Assembly (NCBI GenBank): GCA_028687995.1
Contig: JAQTZA010000001.1
Location: forward strand, 62,001 to 126,000
DNA length: 64,000 nucleotides
From: Bacteroidales bacterium
Lineage (GTDB): Bacteria; Bacteroidota; Bacteroidia; Bacteroidales; UBA7332
Direction: 5' to 3'
Under the pieces are notes generated by a model that was given only the letters and a program-made list of their open reading frames with translations, was not told the DNA's origin and made no database searches. The position numbers and the translations under genes are program-made. Within the stretch, counting starts at the first letter, position 1, and the number at the start of each line of letters is the position of its first letter. Positions 9,230 to 17,711 of this stretch are shown piece after piece.

Positions 9230-9844
9230 CTATTTTTTTAATTTTAATCTTCTGAAATTCCCATTCAAATTCGCCTCTTCATCTGACAAAACTATCAAAT
9301 CGGTCGTGCCAACAATGTGGTAAATATCGCGTGTGATGTCTGAAAAGAGAAAATTAGTCAAAAGGTTGAGCAGTTTACGTTTGTAGGATAACTTTCTTCC
9401 TTTGCGTACCAACTTATCGAACACGGCAATCTCTCCGCCGGGTTTTAATACGCGCTCCACTTCTTTGATACACGACACCGGATCGGGAATTACTGCTAAT
9501 ATCAGGTGCAAAATCACCTTATCGAACGATGCGTCGGGAAACCGCAATCGCTGCCCGTCCATCACCATCGTCTCCAAATTGAGTTGATACTCTTTGTTAC
9601 GAAGCTTGATGCGCTCCACCATCGACGGTGTAATGTCGGTAGCCACTACTTCACAATCCTGGGGCAAAAACTCCAAATCGAGACCAGTCCCAGCTCCTAC
9701 AATCAACACTCGTTCGCCTTTCTGGATATTGAGATTCTCAATTGACAGCTTACGCGAATGATAGAAATGCTTCGCCACCGAATCGTACACCGGCGTGTAA
9801 ATGGTATAGCGGATTTTGTTCCAAAGATTGGTGTTGATTTTCAT
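9230..9844 (-). CDS. Class I SAM-dependent methyltransferase (UbiE-like)
   Basis: The protein has the Rossmann methyltransferase core: motif I VLIVGAGTGLDLEFLP, an acidic end to strand 2 (VVATDITP), motif II/III around MVMDGQRLRFPDASFDKV, and the post-motif VLKPGGEIAVFD. It resembles the UbiE/phospholipid N-methyltransferase branch, but the substrate cannot be read from sequence. A longer frame opens at 9928, but its first 28 residues look like translated intergenic DNA and the family start is MKINTNLW, so I place the start at 9844 (204 residues). Dispersed repeats lie just upstream. Confidence 0.8.
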   Translation of the reverse strand: MKINTNLWNKIRYTIYTPVYDSVAKHFYHSRKLSIENLNIQKGERVLIVGAGTGLDLEFLPQDCEVVATDITPSMVERIKLRNKEYQLNLETMVMDGQRLRFPDASFDKVILHLILAVIPDPVSCIKEVERVLKPGGEIAVFDKLVRKGRKLSYKRKLLNLLTNFLFSDITRDIYHIVGTTDLIVLSDEEANLNGNFRRLKLKK

Positions 9845-9859
9845 AATAAGTATATTTAT

Positions 9860-9958
9860 TTCCCGCAGATTACACAAATTACGCAGACTTCTATTGTTTT
9901 GGTTTAAAAAAAGTTCGATTAATAACACTCAGAAAAAGATTTGCGTTATCTGCGGGAA
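9860..9958. repeat. Inverted-repeat element with CGCAGAT arms
   Basis: TTCCCGCAGAT (9860-9870) and its exact reverse complement ATCTGCGGGAA (9948-9958) bound a 99-base segment. Each arm is followed inward by a second degenerate copy (TTACGCAGA near 9879, TTTGCGTTATC near 9940). No coding capacity is seen. It resembles CGCAGATTACGCAGAT-type repeats that I recall as common in Bacteroidota intergenic DNA. Confidence 0.65.
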
Positions 9959-9974
9959 TTGCAAAAAAAACACG

Positions 9975-9998
9975 CTTCGCGTCTTAGTCCCTTCGCGT
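9975..9998. repeat. Short CTTCGCGT direct repeat
   Basis: CTTCGCGT occurs at 9975-9982 and 9991-9998 in a segment reading like a decayed CTTCGCGTCTTTG-type dispersed repeat. It adjoins the CGCAGAT element, so two repeat families lie side by side in this gap. Confidence 0.5.
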
Positions 9999-10004
9999 TT
10001 AATT

Positions 10005-10991
10005 TTAATAAAAAACCTCACACAAACCCTCCATTACCGCATCACTCACCATAATCTGCGAGAGAATATCGTGCAAATCTGCAGCAGTGATTTTCTCAAA
10101 ATCCTTCTCCTGTGGTGTAATGAAAACACCCGCCAAATCAACAGAAGCTGGACTGAGCAGAATATTTGCATCGCCTTCGACAAAAAACTGTGACGGGCGG
10201 TGCAAACGACGAGGAAACAGGACTAAACAATAGCGATCACCCACCATCCACGACAGTAGATTGAGCATCGGCTCCAGTTCGTCTGGAGATAGCAACGCTA
10301 AATGATAATAAGCCTTTTCAAATGCGCGTTCTACTTCAATCGGATCTTCTGACAAGATAAAAATAGCATTCGCTCCAAACGGTTTTGAACGGAAGATTTG
10401 CAAAGATTGGTTATCGACTACAGATTGTGATTGATTAAGAATCGTCTCTAGCTCCGTCTCCAACGGCACAAAACCTTTATTTCCTGCCTGAAAGTGGAAA
10501 TGATCGGGTGCCGACGCACCACATTTTGGACCGTTGTAGAACACCACAAAATCGGACAACTCTTTCGAAAGCGCCAACATATCACCCATTCTACCCAAAA
10601 TACGTTGATCGGTGTGTTGCACATGCGGAATCGTAAGATGTTCGGGGAAAATCAGAAACGGATTGCTCAACATCAAATAATTTTCGCCAAACGGAAGCGC
10701 ACGTTGCTCCACAGGCAAGTTGGCTTCGCAAAGGAAACACTTCCGCTCGCTGATGCTTTTGGCATCCACTTTCGCCGCCGAAGAAACAATACGTGCCGAA
10801 TTAAACTGAACTCTCACCGTTAGTCCATCAAGTACAACCTGTTTCTCACGCACACCGCTTAACGCATCGTGATTGCTCTTTGCTATCGGAAAGTGCTCCC
10901 ATTGATGTGCTAGCAAGGCTCGAACCTTGCCCGACGGTGTTAATTGTGTTTGATAAAGTGCTAATTCGGAGGCAGATAAAATGCGGTTCAT
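10005..10991 (-). CDS. DUF4922 protein, GalT/HIT-like nucleotidyltransferase fold
   Basis: This 328-residue cytoplasmic protein matches DUF4922, a Bacteroidota family related to galactose-1-phosphate uridylyltransferase and GDP-hexose phosphorylases. The histidine triad HFHFQ lies at 164-168, with H164 or H166 the likely nucleotidylated residue. A CFLC pair (C85, C88) ahead of it recalls the zinc site of GalT. The phrase LTIPHVQHTDQ near 119-129 also fits the HIT-like core. Substrate and pathway are not known; nucleotide-sugar phosphorolysis is a reasonable guess. It is first in a minus-strand group leading to the methyltransferase, DUF2971 and yqhD, with a repeat-filled 160-base gap. Confidence 0.75.
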   Translation of the reverse strand: MNRILSASELALYQTQLTPSGKVRALLAHQWEHFPIAKSNHDALSGVREKQVVLDGLTVRVQFNSARIVSSAAKVDAKSISERKCFLCEANLPVEQRALPFGENYLMLSNPFLIFPEHLTIPHVQHTDQRILGRMGDMLALSKELSDFVVFYNGPKCGASAPDHFHFQAGNKGFVPLETELETILNQSQSVVDNQSLQIFRSKPFGANAIFILSEDPIEVERAFEKAYYHLALLSPDELEPMLNLLSWMVGDRYCLVLFPRRLHRPSQFFVEGDANILLSPASVDLAGVFITPQEKDFEKITAADLHDILSQIMVSDAVMEGLCEVFY

Positions 10992-11020
10992 TTCAATATA
11001 GTTAGTTCTATTTGTGTATG

Positions 11021-11028
11021 CAAATATA
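11021..11028 (-). promoter_or_regulatory. Candidate -7 element of the DUF4922 gene
   Basis: The minus strand reads TATATTTG, 29 bases before the start. A TTG lies 24 bases further upstream, one base outside the usual spacing. Confidence 0.45.
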
Positions 11029-11362
11029 CACTTTTCCGGTTGAAAGCGAATTCAACAAAGAGTGAAAAAAATGGCTTTATCAGCAACTTACAACCATAGA
11101 TCTACATACATAAGTATTAATAAGCTACACAACATCGAAAACTTAAATAATACCATTCAATATCCAATCAAATATTTTTGATAGATTTGTAGAGAAATAG
11201 ATTTTGAAAAGTTAAATAAGTGCCATAAGCTGACCCTTCACTTACAGTATAGACAATTGAATATTAGACGATTATCATTTAAATAAGACTGATGCGTGAG
11301 TCATAATATATTGAATACACATTGAGAGTGCCCTATATATTGATGTTAGCTATCATTTAAAA
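11029..11362. other. Intergenic stretch without a clear gene
   Basis: This AT-rich divergent gap holds only very short frames, the longest being a 36-codon frame from 11071 with no family-like features. TAGATTTG at 11182-11189 matches the promoter word on the plus strand and could serve the row of genes starting at 11363. I see no RNA gene or riboswitch. Confidence 0.4.
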
Positions 11363-11461
11363 ATGAAGAAAATATCTACGATACTGATAATTTTGACAAT
11401 GATAATCTTATCGACTTTTAAAACAGTAGAGCAAACTTATTTGACAAATTCAATCAACTAA
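11363..11461 (+). CDS. Possible 32-residue membrane or leader peptide
   Basis: An ATG frame of 32 codons ends five bases before the next gene. It begins MKKISTILIILTMIILSTF, a lysine pair followed by a hydrophobic helix, and then has a short polar tail. That is the shape of a signal peptide or a small single-span membrane protein. It may be a genuine small protein, a translation-coupling leader for the downstream reductase, or the stub of a lost secreted protein. No family is recognised. Confidence 0.35.
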   Translation: MKKISTILIILTMIILSTFKTVEQTYLTNSIN

Positions 11462-11466
11462 AATAC

Positions 11467-12894
11467 ATGAAAATTCTACTCACTGGCGTCACTGGTTATA
11501 TAGCGCAAAGATTGCTTCCCGTTTTACTGGAAAATGGGCATGAGGTAATTTGCTGTGTAAGGGACAAAAATAGATTTAATAGAAAAAATTACTCGACTTC
11601 TAATCTATCAGTCATTGAGGTAGATTTTTTAGACAAAGAGAGTTTACGACAAATTCCCAATAATATAGATATCGCCTATTATCTCATCCATTCTATGTCA
11701 ACACATAGTGGAGACTTTGAAAATATGGAGGAAATATGTGCTACAAATTTCAAAAATAGAGTTGCGCAAACAAGTGCCAAACAGGTAATCTATTTGAGCG
11801 GAATAAGCAATGCTGATGAACTATCGAAGCATTTGACGTCACGCAAAAATGTGGAAACCATATTATCCGATTCTCGTTTTGCACTGACTACTCTCAAAGC
11901 TGGGATTATTGTCGGTTCAGGAAGTGCATCTTTTGAAATCATACGAGATTTAGTTGAAAAATTACCTTTTATGATTACGCCACGCTGGCTAAAAACAAGA
12001 TGTCAACCCATCGCAATTCGCAATGTGGTAGAATTTTCTGTTGGTGTAATCGGCAAAACCGAAACCTACAACAAAAGTTATGATATCGGAGGGCCCGATA
12101 TACTAAGCTACAAAGAAATGCTCTTGAGATTTGCAAATATTCGTGGCTTAAAAAGACGAATTGTAATTGTCCCTGTAATGACGCCCAAAATATCCTCATA
12201 TTGGTTATATTTTGTGACGGCTACCTCTTATGCTCTAGCGAAAAACTTGGTTACTAGCATGAAAATTGAAGTAATTTGTAAACCCAATAATTTAGCGGAG
12301 ATGCTTGGCATTAATCTCATTGATTACGACACGTCAATCAAACTTGCCTTTGATAAAATAGAACAAAATCAGGTGCTATCAAGTTGGAAAGATGCACAAA
12401 CAAGTGAAAATATTAGCAAAAACTTCTCTAAATTCATTGAGGTTCCCGTAAACGGTTGTTACAAAGACATACGGTCAATCAAGGTAGAAAATAGCTCTAT
12501 CTCCTTAGCCAAAATATGGGCTATTGGTGGAAATACAGGTTGGTATTGGGGCAACTGGCTTTGGGAAATCAGAGGAATTCTCGATCAAATGGTTGGTGGC
12601 GTAGGCATGCGAAGAGGACGAAGGAGTGACATTGAAATATCGACTGGCGATGCATTGGATTTTTGGCGCGTGCTTTTGGCAGACAAAGAAGAAAAGCGGC
12701 TTTTATTGTACGCAGAAATGAAACTACCAGGCGAAGCATGGCTCGAATTTAAAATTGATTCGAACAATGTACTTACTCAATCCGCTACCTTCAGACCACT
12801 TGGATTATTAGGTAGAGTGTATTGGTATTCGGTACTTCCGTTCCATGGAATTATCTTTAAAGGAATGATTACTAAAATTGCAAAAGCTAAATAG
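11467..12894 (+). CDS. YbjT-like NAD(P)-binding protein with DUF2867
   Basis: The N-terminal domain is an atypical short-chain dehydrogenase fold with the nucleotide-binding TGVTGYIAQRLLP at residues 6-18, and YYLIHSM near 75. The C-terminal part (from about 330) is DUF2867, marked by the WYWGNWLWEIRGILDQMVGG segment. At 475 residues the layout and length match E. coli YbjT (about 476). The family probably acts on quinone-like or lipid substrates, but no reaction is established. It leads a plus-strand row with short gaps: 24 bases to the Tim44-like gene. Confidence 0.8.
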   Translation: MKILLTGVTGYIAQRLLPVLLENGHEVICCVRDKNRFNRKNYSTSNLSVIEVDFLDKESLRQIPNNIDIAYYLIHSMSTHSGDFENMEEICATNFKNRVAQTSAKQVIYLSGISNADELSKHLTSRKNVETILSDSRFALTTLKAGIIVGSGSASFEIIRDLVEKLPFMITPRWLKTRCQPIAIRNVVEFSVGVIGKTETYNKSYDIGGPDILSYKEMLLRFANIRGLKRRIVIVPVMTPKISSYWLYFVTATSYALAKNLVTSMKIEVICKPNNLAEMLGINLIDYDTSIKLAFDKIEQNQVLSSWKDAQTSENISKNFSKFIEVPVNGCYKDIRSIKVENSSISLAKIWAIGGNTGWYWGNWLWEIRGILDQMVGGVGMRRGRRSDIEISTGDALDFWRVLLADKEEKRLLLYAEMKLPGEAWLEFKIDSNNVLTQSATFRPLGLLGRVYWYSVLPFHGIIFKGMITKIAKAK

Positions 12895-12918
12895 ATTAAC
12901 GATCAATTTGTAAATTCA

Positions 12919-13650
12919 ATGAAATTCGATTTTCGTTCAATATTAATATTTGTATGGTTAGTTAATGTCAACAATCTTTTTGCGAATATAAGTAGCAACT
13001 TAGGATTTTCCAACTTTAACGTGTATGTTTTTAAAGGAGCTAGTGCAGGTGAACACGGACTATCGTTGATGATTTATGGATATGCTATTTTGACCCTATT
13101 CTTAGTGCTTGGAATCTACTATATCGGCAAAGTTTATTCAGCCTATAGAAAAGCGTCGAAAACAGAGAAAATATTGGATGTAATCAGTAAAGCTGATTCT
13201 TTTTGGGATGTGGGTGAAATGAAATCACACACTTTCGATCTTTATCATAAAATGCAAACGGCGTGGACAAAAAGGGATCTTGACCCTGTAAAATCTGAAT
13301 TGACACCTGAGCTAATAGTAAATTTGCAAAATTTACTTGATGATATGAAGGCTAAAAATGAAATCAACATGCTATACTTTGTATATATTGATGAAGTAAA
13401 GATTATTGGATGTGAGGACTATCTTGACAATAATCGGGACTCTTTTACTGCATTAATTACTGGCACAGTACAAGATTACATTATAAATGAAGTAACACAG
13501 AAGTTGATAACTAATGTGAATAAAAAATTAGAGGAATACAACGAAACTTATCACTTTATCCGAAAAGACAATAAATGGTTATTGAATGAGATGCATAATC
13601 ATGTAGGAATAAGGAATATATTGAGAGCAAAGGATTTTACTGAGAAATAG
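12919..13650 (+). CDS. Tim44-like domain membrane protein
   Basis: The 243-residue protein has a signal-like N-terminus (MKFDFRSILIFVWLV), a short extracytoplasmic loop, and a membrane helix at about 50-72. The C-terminal 150 residues resemble the Tim44-like/MBA1 domain: a helical start, SELTPELIVNLQNLLDDM, a strand-rich middle and HFIRKDNKWLLNEM at the end. Domains of this type bind membranes or partner proteins, and bacterial versions have no settled role. It is followed directly by a secreted ExbD-like gene, which suggests a shared envelope function. Confidence 0.65.
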   Translation: MKFDFRSILIFVWLVNVNNLFANISSNLGFSNFNVYVFKGASAGEHGLSLMIYGYAILTLFLVLGIYYIGKVYSAYRKASKTEKILDVISKADSFWDVGEMKSHTFDLYHKMQTAWTKRDLDPVKSELTPELIVNLQNLLDDMKAKNEINMLYFVYIDEVKIIGCEDYLDNNRDSFTALITGTVQDYIINEVTQKLITNVNKKLEEYNETYHFIRKDNKWLLNEMHNHVGIRNILRAKDFTEK

Positions 13651-13683
13651 ATGCCTACAATTCAATTTTATATAGAAAGGATT

Positions 13684-14052
13684 ATGAATAAAATTTTAAT
13701 TTCAATCGTATTTTTAGCCTTGCAGGTAAATTTACTAACATCTAATGCTCAAACAATTGATACACAAATTTATCAAAATACAGGTACAAATAGAAATGCA
13801 GATATTGTAAAGAAGCACATCAATATTGATGTATTGAAGAGTAATGAAATATGTCTGAATGGTAAACTTGTAACAATTGATAAAATTGTGAGTAAAATAA
13901 AGAATGTTACTTTTGATTACTCAGTTGCTGACAAAGCAACGTTTATAATAAATCTGACAATTGATAAAGATATTAAAATGGGAGTGATTGCGGACATAAA
14001 AGCACAATTGAAAAAGGCAAACGCATCGAGAGTAGTTTTACAAATTAAATAA
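13684..14052 (+). CDS. Secreted ExbD/TolR-like periplasmic domain
   Basis: This 122-residue protein has a cleavable signal peptide (MNKILISIVFLALQVNLL, cut near SNAQ). The rest reads like the periplasmic domain of ExbD/TolR: a strand INIDVLKSN, the LNGKLVTIDKIVSKI turn and helix, a strand IINLTIDKDIKMG, and a final helix plus strand LKKANASRVVLQIK. True ExbD/TolR proteins keep an N-terminal anchor helix with a critical Asp to work with ExbB. Here the anchor is replaced by a signal peptide, so it cannot gate proton flow itself. A start at 13651 would abut the upstream stop, but the 13684 start has a good AAAGGA site and restores the signal peptide. Confidence 0.55.
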   Translation: MNKILISIVFLALQVNLLTSNAQTIDTQIYQNTGTNRNADIVKKHINIDVLKSNEICLNGKLVTIDKIVSKIKNVTFDYSVADKATFIINLTIDKDIKMGVIADIKAQLKKANASRVVLQIK

Positions 14053-14116
14053 TTAAACTGTAAGATTTACAAACCCCAAAGAATCAAATTACGCTTACAA
14101 AAAAACCAAAAATTCC

Positions 14117-14350
14117 ATGAATGATTTAAACAAAAAAGATTTAATTCCTGTTAAGAAGTGGTATAAAAGAATATGGCTCGTAATCATTTTATGTATCTTA
14201 GTTTATCCTTTGGGAATTTACGGATTATGGAAAACCGGCTCTATGAAAACTTTTTGGAAAGTTGTTATCGCAATCGTTTTGGGATGGCTTTCCCTTGTTT
14301 TTACAGCTATGTGGGTATTCATCATTTTGGATCTGCTAAATGCAGGATGA
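14117..14350 (+). CDS. Small two-helix membrane protein
   Basis: The 77-residue protein has a basic N-terminus (KKDLIPVKKWYKR), a first membrane helix at about 20-36, a YPLGIYGLWKTG turn and a second helix at about 48-72. I do not recognise a named family, though the PLGIYGLWK motif recurs in small Bacteroidota membrane proteins. It ends the plus-strand row starting at 11363 and is convergent with the ABC-F gene. Its stop codon touches a 28-bp tandem repeat. Confidence 0.6.
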   Translation: MNDLNKKDLIPVKKWYKRIWLVIILCILVYPLGIYGLWKTGSMKTFWKVVIAIVLGWLSLVFTAMWVFIILDLLNAG

Positions 14351-14411
14351 GCCAATCACATCCATTCGCTTAATTCGAGCCAATCACATCCATTCGCTTA
14401 ATTCGAGCCAA
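14349..14411. repeat. 28-bp tandem duplication across the uup stop codon
   Basis: A 28-bp unit occurs twice without mismatch (14349-14376 and 14377-14404), followed by seven bases of a third copy. The right-hand copy encodes the last residues and TGA stop of the ABC-F protein (LELSEWM). The left-hand copy is an untranslated duplicate of that tail. Confidence 0.9.
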
Positions 14412-16267
14412 CGCATCGTCTTATCGTCCACTAATGAAATAATTTCGCTGATGCGTTTCGATTTAGTAATAAGTTCTTCCGTTGGTAGATTTCCTCTATT
14501 CAGTTCATTTTCGAGAGAAGCCTTCTCTGTCTCCAACTTAGGTAATAATTTTTCAATTTCGTCGAACTCTCTTTTCTCGTTGAAAGTTAGTTTTCGCTTT
14601 GGCTCAACAGGTTTAGTCGCCACAATTGGCTTTTTAATCTCCTCTTTTTGGCTCTGTGTCTGCCGCAGAGTCTTTTCCTCCCACTCTTTTATCTCTTTCC
14701 ACTCCCTATAATCACTATAGTTTCCTGGAAAATCTTTCAATTTCGCATTGCCTTCAAAAACCATCAAGTGATCGACCACCTTATCCATAAAATAGCGGTC
14801 GTGCGACACCACCATTACACATCCACGAAAATTAGTCAAATACTCTTCGAGCACATTCAACGTCACAATATCAAGATCGTTCGTTGGCTCATCAAGCACC
14901 AGAAAATTTGGATTTCGCATCAAAACAGTGCAAAGATAGAGACGGCGTTTCTCACCTCCACTTAATTTATAAACGTAGTTGTACTGAGTTTCAGGCGCAA
15001 AGAGAAAATGTTGCAACAATTGAGAGGCTGAAAGTGTGTTACCATCGCCCAAATCAATCACTTCGGCCACATTGCGCACCACATCGATTACCTTCATTTG
15101 TTCGTCGAACTGCAATCCATCTTGGCTATAATAACCAAAACGAACCGTTTCGCCCACATCAACAGTTCCTTTATCAGCTGGTACTTCACCCAACAAGAGT
15201 TTTATAAAGGTTGATTTTCCTGTACCGTTGTTTCCCACGATACCCATTTTTTCATATCGCGAAAAAATATAATTGAAGTCTGCTACGATCTTTAAATCGC
15301 CAAAACTTTTGTACAAATGCTCAACTTCGAAGATTTTATTACCAATGTAAGATGCTTTTACAGAAAGTTTTACGTCACCTTCTACCCTACCTTGATTAGC
15401 TTTCTCTTCGAGTTTGTAGAATGCATCGATACGAGATTTTGATTTAGTGCCACGCGCCTTTGGCTGGCGACGCATCCATTCCAACTCTTTGCGTAAAAGA
15501 TTTGAGGCACGATCAACTTCAGCATTTTGAGAGAGAAGTCGTTCTTCTCGCTTTTCTAGATAGTAGGTATAGTTTCCGCGGTAAGTATAGATTTGTTTGC
15601 GGTCAATTTCGATAATCTCGTTGCATACGCGATCTAGAAAATAGCGGTCGTGAGTCACCATCAACAGACTAAGTCGAGATCGATTGAGATACCCTTCGAG
15701 CCACTCTGTCATCTCCAAATCGAGGTGATTGGTGGGTTCATCAAGGATGAGTAATTCTGGCTCCGATATTAAAACATTAGCCAACGCTACCCGTTTAAGT
15801 TGTCCGCCCGATAGCTCACTGATTTTCTGCTCAAAATCTCGAATTTTCAGTTCCGAAAGAATCTGTTTAGCTTTTTGCTCATAATCCCAAGCTTTGAGAT
15901 GATCCATTCTGGATAAAATATCTTCCAAATTAGAATGATCACCGCTTTCCATAGCATGTTCGTATTCTGCGATGACATTTACGGTCTCACTGTCGGAATG
16001 AAAACAAGCCTCTAGAACAGTGATTTCTGTGGGATATTGAGGATTCTGTTCTAAATACGCCACCCGTAAATCGCGTCGGAAAACAACCGCACCACTATCT
16101 TGACCCTCTTTGCCTGCAATGATATTGAGCAACGTTGTCTTGCCAGACCCATTCGGGGCAATTAGACCTATGCGTTCTCCTTCTGCTATTCCAAAACTAA
16201 TCTTGTCGAGTAAAACCAAATCTCCAAACGACTTGGTGAGACTATCTATTTGCAAAAAACTTGCCAT
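14384..16267 (-). CDS. uup: ABC-F ATPase, Uup type
   Basis: This soluble protein has two ABC cassettes and no membrane domain. Cassette 1 has Walker A APNGSGKTT, signature LSGGQLKR and Walker B LLILDEPTNHLD. Cassette 2 has GNNGTGKST, LSGGEKRR and FLVLDEPTNDLD. The linker is arginine/lysine-rich, and the C-terminal 90 residues form the charged coiled-coil typical of Uup (ending in KRISEIISLVDDKTMRW). The 627-residue length agrees with E. coli Uup (about 635). ABC-F proteins act on ribosomes, and Uup is linked to ribosome rescue and genome stability. It has its own promoter word and converges on a small membrane-protein gene. Confidence 0.9.
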   Translation of the reverse strand: MASFLQIDSLTKSFGDLVLLDKISFGIAEGERIGLIAPNGSGKTTLLNIIAGKEGQDSGAVVFRRDLRVAYLEQNPQYPTEITVLEACFHSDSETVNVIAEYEHAMESGDHSNLEDILSRMDHLKAWDYEQKAKQILSELKIRDFEQKISELSGGQLKRVALANVLISEPELLILDEPTNHLDLEMTEWLEGYLNRSRLSLLMVTHDRYFLDRVCNEIIEIDRKQIYTYRGNYTYYLEKREERLLSQNAEVDRASNLLRKELEWMRRQPKARGTKSKSRIDAFYKLEEKANQGRVEGDVKLSVKASYIGNKIFEVEHLYKSFGDLKIVADFNYIFSRYEKMGIVGNNGTGKSTFIKLLLGEVPADKGTVDVGETVRFGYYSQDGLQFDEQMKVIDVVRNVAEVIDLGDGNTLSASQLLQHFLFAPETQYNYVYKLSGGEKRRLYLCTVLMRNPNFLVLDEPTNDLDIVTLNVLEEYLTNFRGCVMVVSHDRYFMDKVVDHLMVFEGNAKLKDFPGNYSDYREWKEIKEWEEKTLRQTQSQKEEIKKPIVATKPVEPKRKLTFNEKREFDEIEKLLPKLETEKASLENELNRGNLPTEELITKSKRISEIISLVDDKTMRWLELSEWM

Positions 16268-16291
16268 TTATCATCTATATTAATTCGAGTG

Positions 16292-16299
16292 CAAAAGTA
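16292..16299 (-). promoter_or_regulatory. Candidate -7 element of uup
   Basis: The minus strand reads TACTTTTG 24 bases before the uup start, an exact TAnnTTTG match. Confidence 0.45.
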
Positions 16300-16420
16300 G
16301 CAAATTAGATCACACGGTTTCTTTTAAATTTCCACACAAATCGAAATATCTATTAATTGCAAAATTTATGATCTTGATAATTTAATTTATAATGAATTCA
16401 ATTTGGTACGTTTTATTTTA

Positions 16421-16428
16421 TATTTTTG
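16421..16428 (+). promoter_or_regulatory. Candidate -7 element of manA
   Basis: TATTTTTG lies 58 bases before the chosen manA start. A TTTG at 16402-16405 is 15 bases upstream, slightly short. The element sits inside the longer reading frame that opens at 16403, which argues against that upstream start. Confidence 0.45.
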
Positions 16429-16486
16429 TATGCAAGATTTTCAAACTGTAACGAACACCTCACTAATCTCTTATTTTCAAGGCGCT

Positions 16487-17461
16487 ATGCTATATCCACT
16501 AAAATTTACGCCCATACTAAAATCCACCATTTGGGGAGGTAAAGACATTTGTAAATTCAAACAAATTGAACCCCTGCAAAGCGGGATTGGTGAAAGTTGG
16601 GAAATTTCGCAAGTTCCAAACAGTGTTTCCGTTGTTTCGAATGGAGAATTTGAAGGAACAAAATTGACTGATCTAATTGATCAATTCAAATTTTCTTTGT
16701 TAGGAAAACGTGTTTATGTGCGATTTGGAAAAAAATTCCCTCTTCTAATCAAATTTATTGATGCCTGTGATGACCTTTCAATTCAGGTACATCCTAATGA
16801 TGATTTAGCTGCCAAAAGACACAAATCATTTGGCAAAACGGAAATGTGGTACATTATTTCTGCAAAAAAGAACGCAGCACTATTTTCTGGATTCAAAAAG
16901 AAAATTACGCCAGAAGAATACGTAACATCAGTGAAAGATAACACATTTACTGGCTCACTACAAAGCCATTCCATAAAAGCGGGTGATGTGTTTTTTCTTC
17001 CAGCAGGTCGTGTTCATGCTATAGGAAAAGGCACTTTCTTGGCAGAAATTCAACAATCGTCGGATGTCACTTATCGTATTTTCGACTATAATCGCAAAGA
17101 CGCTTATGGCCAATCGCGTGAGCTTCATACGGAACTTGCCAAGGACGCTATTGATTACGAATTGTATGATAATTTACAGACTAATTATACTAAAGTTGAC
17201 AACTTCCCTGTAAATTTAGCTTCCTGTCAATATTTCGTATCAAATTTATTAGCCATCGATGAAAAAATTGCACGAAATAATATCGACAAAGATTCGTTTA
17301 TTATTTACATGTGTATGAAGGGAAAAGTAAAAATTACAGATAGCAATGGCTTCTCCATTCAACTCAACAAAGGAGAAACAACGTTAATACCAGCATCTAT
17401 TGCAAATGTAACGATTACGCCTGACATTCAAAGTGAACTTTTAGAGACCTATATTCCATAA
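16487..17461 (+). CDS. manA: Mannose-6-phosphate isomerase, class I
   Basis: The zinc enzyme interconverts mannose 6-phosphate and fructose 6-phosphate, feeding nucleotide-sugar synthesis or mannose use. The expected metal ligands are visible: Q100 and H102 in SIQVHPNDD, E119 in KTEMWYI and H177 in GRVHAIG. The segment LPAGRVHAIGKGTFLAEIQQ is highly typical. I start at 16487 (324 residues), because MLYPLKFTPILKSTIWGG is the family N-terminus. A frame opening at 16403 would add 28 unlikely residues and overlap the promoter word. Confidence 0.92.
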   Translation: MLYPLKFTPILKSTIWGGKDICKFKQIEPLQSGIGESWEISQVPNSVSVVSNGEFEGTKLTDLIDQFKFSLLGKRVYVRFGKKFPLLIKFIDACDDLSIQVHPNDDLAAKRHKSFGKTEMWYIISAKKNAALFSGFKKKITPEEYVTSVKDNTFTGSLQSHSIKAGDVFFLPAGRVHAIGKGTFLAEIQQSSDVTYRIFDYNRKDAYGQSRELHTELAKDAIDYELYDNLQTNYTKVDNFPVNLASCQYFVSNLLAIDEKIARNNIDKDSFIIYMCMKGKVKITDSNGFSIQLNKGETTLIPASIANVTITPDIQSELLETYIP

Positions 17462-17593
17462 ATATTTTCACCTGAGTTCAGATTTTTGCTCCAGATTTAT
17501 GAAATTTATTGATAAAATGACTCGAAAATTTGCGCAAATAACGTTGCTTTTTCGCATCTCCTTTTTGAGCCATTTTCCAACAAAAAAAATCAT

Positions 17594-17601
17594 TATCTTT
17601 G
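17594..17601 (+). promoter_or_regulatory. Candidate -7 element of the rRNA methyltransferase gene
   Basis: TATCTTTG is an exact TAnnTTTG match about 110 bases before the TTG start. It leaves a leader of roughly 100 bases that contains the hairpin at 17658-17694. Confidence 0.45.
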
Positions 17602-17657
17602 CCGACTGAAACAAGCATTTATATATTCAAATTATAGAATATCAATTTATTCAAATG

Positions 17658-17694
17658 AAAAATGATTAGTGCATAAATTGTACTAATCATTTTT
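17658..17694 (+). promoter_or_regulatory. Leader hairpin before the rRNA methyltransferase gene
   Basis: AAAAATGATTAGT (17658-17670) pairs perfectly with 17682-17694 around an 11-base loop and ends in five T. It lies 17 bases before the TTG start. The stem is A/T-rich, so it is a weak terminator at best. It could act as an attenuator or affect translation of the gene. Confidence 0.45.
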
Positions 17695-17711
17695 ACGAAA
17701 TACAAAACAAT

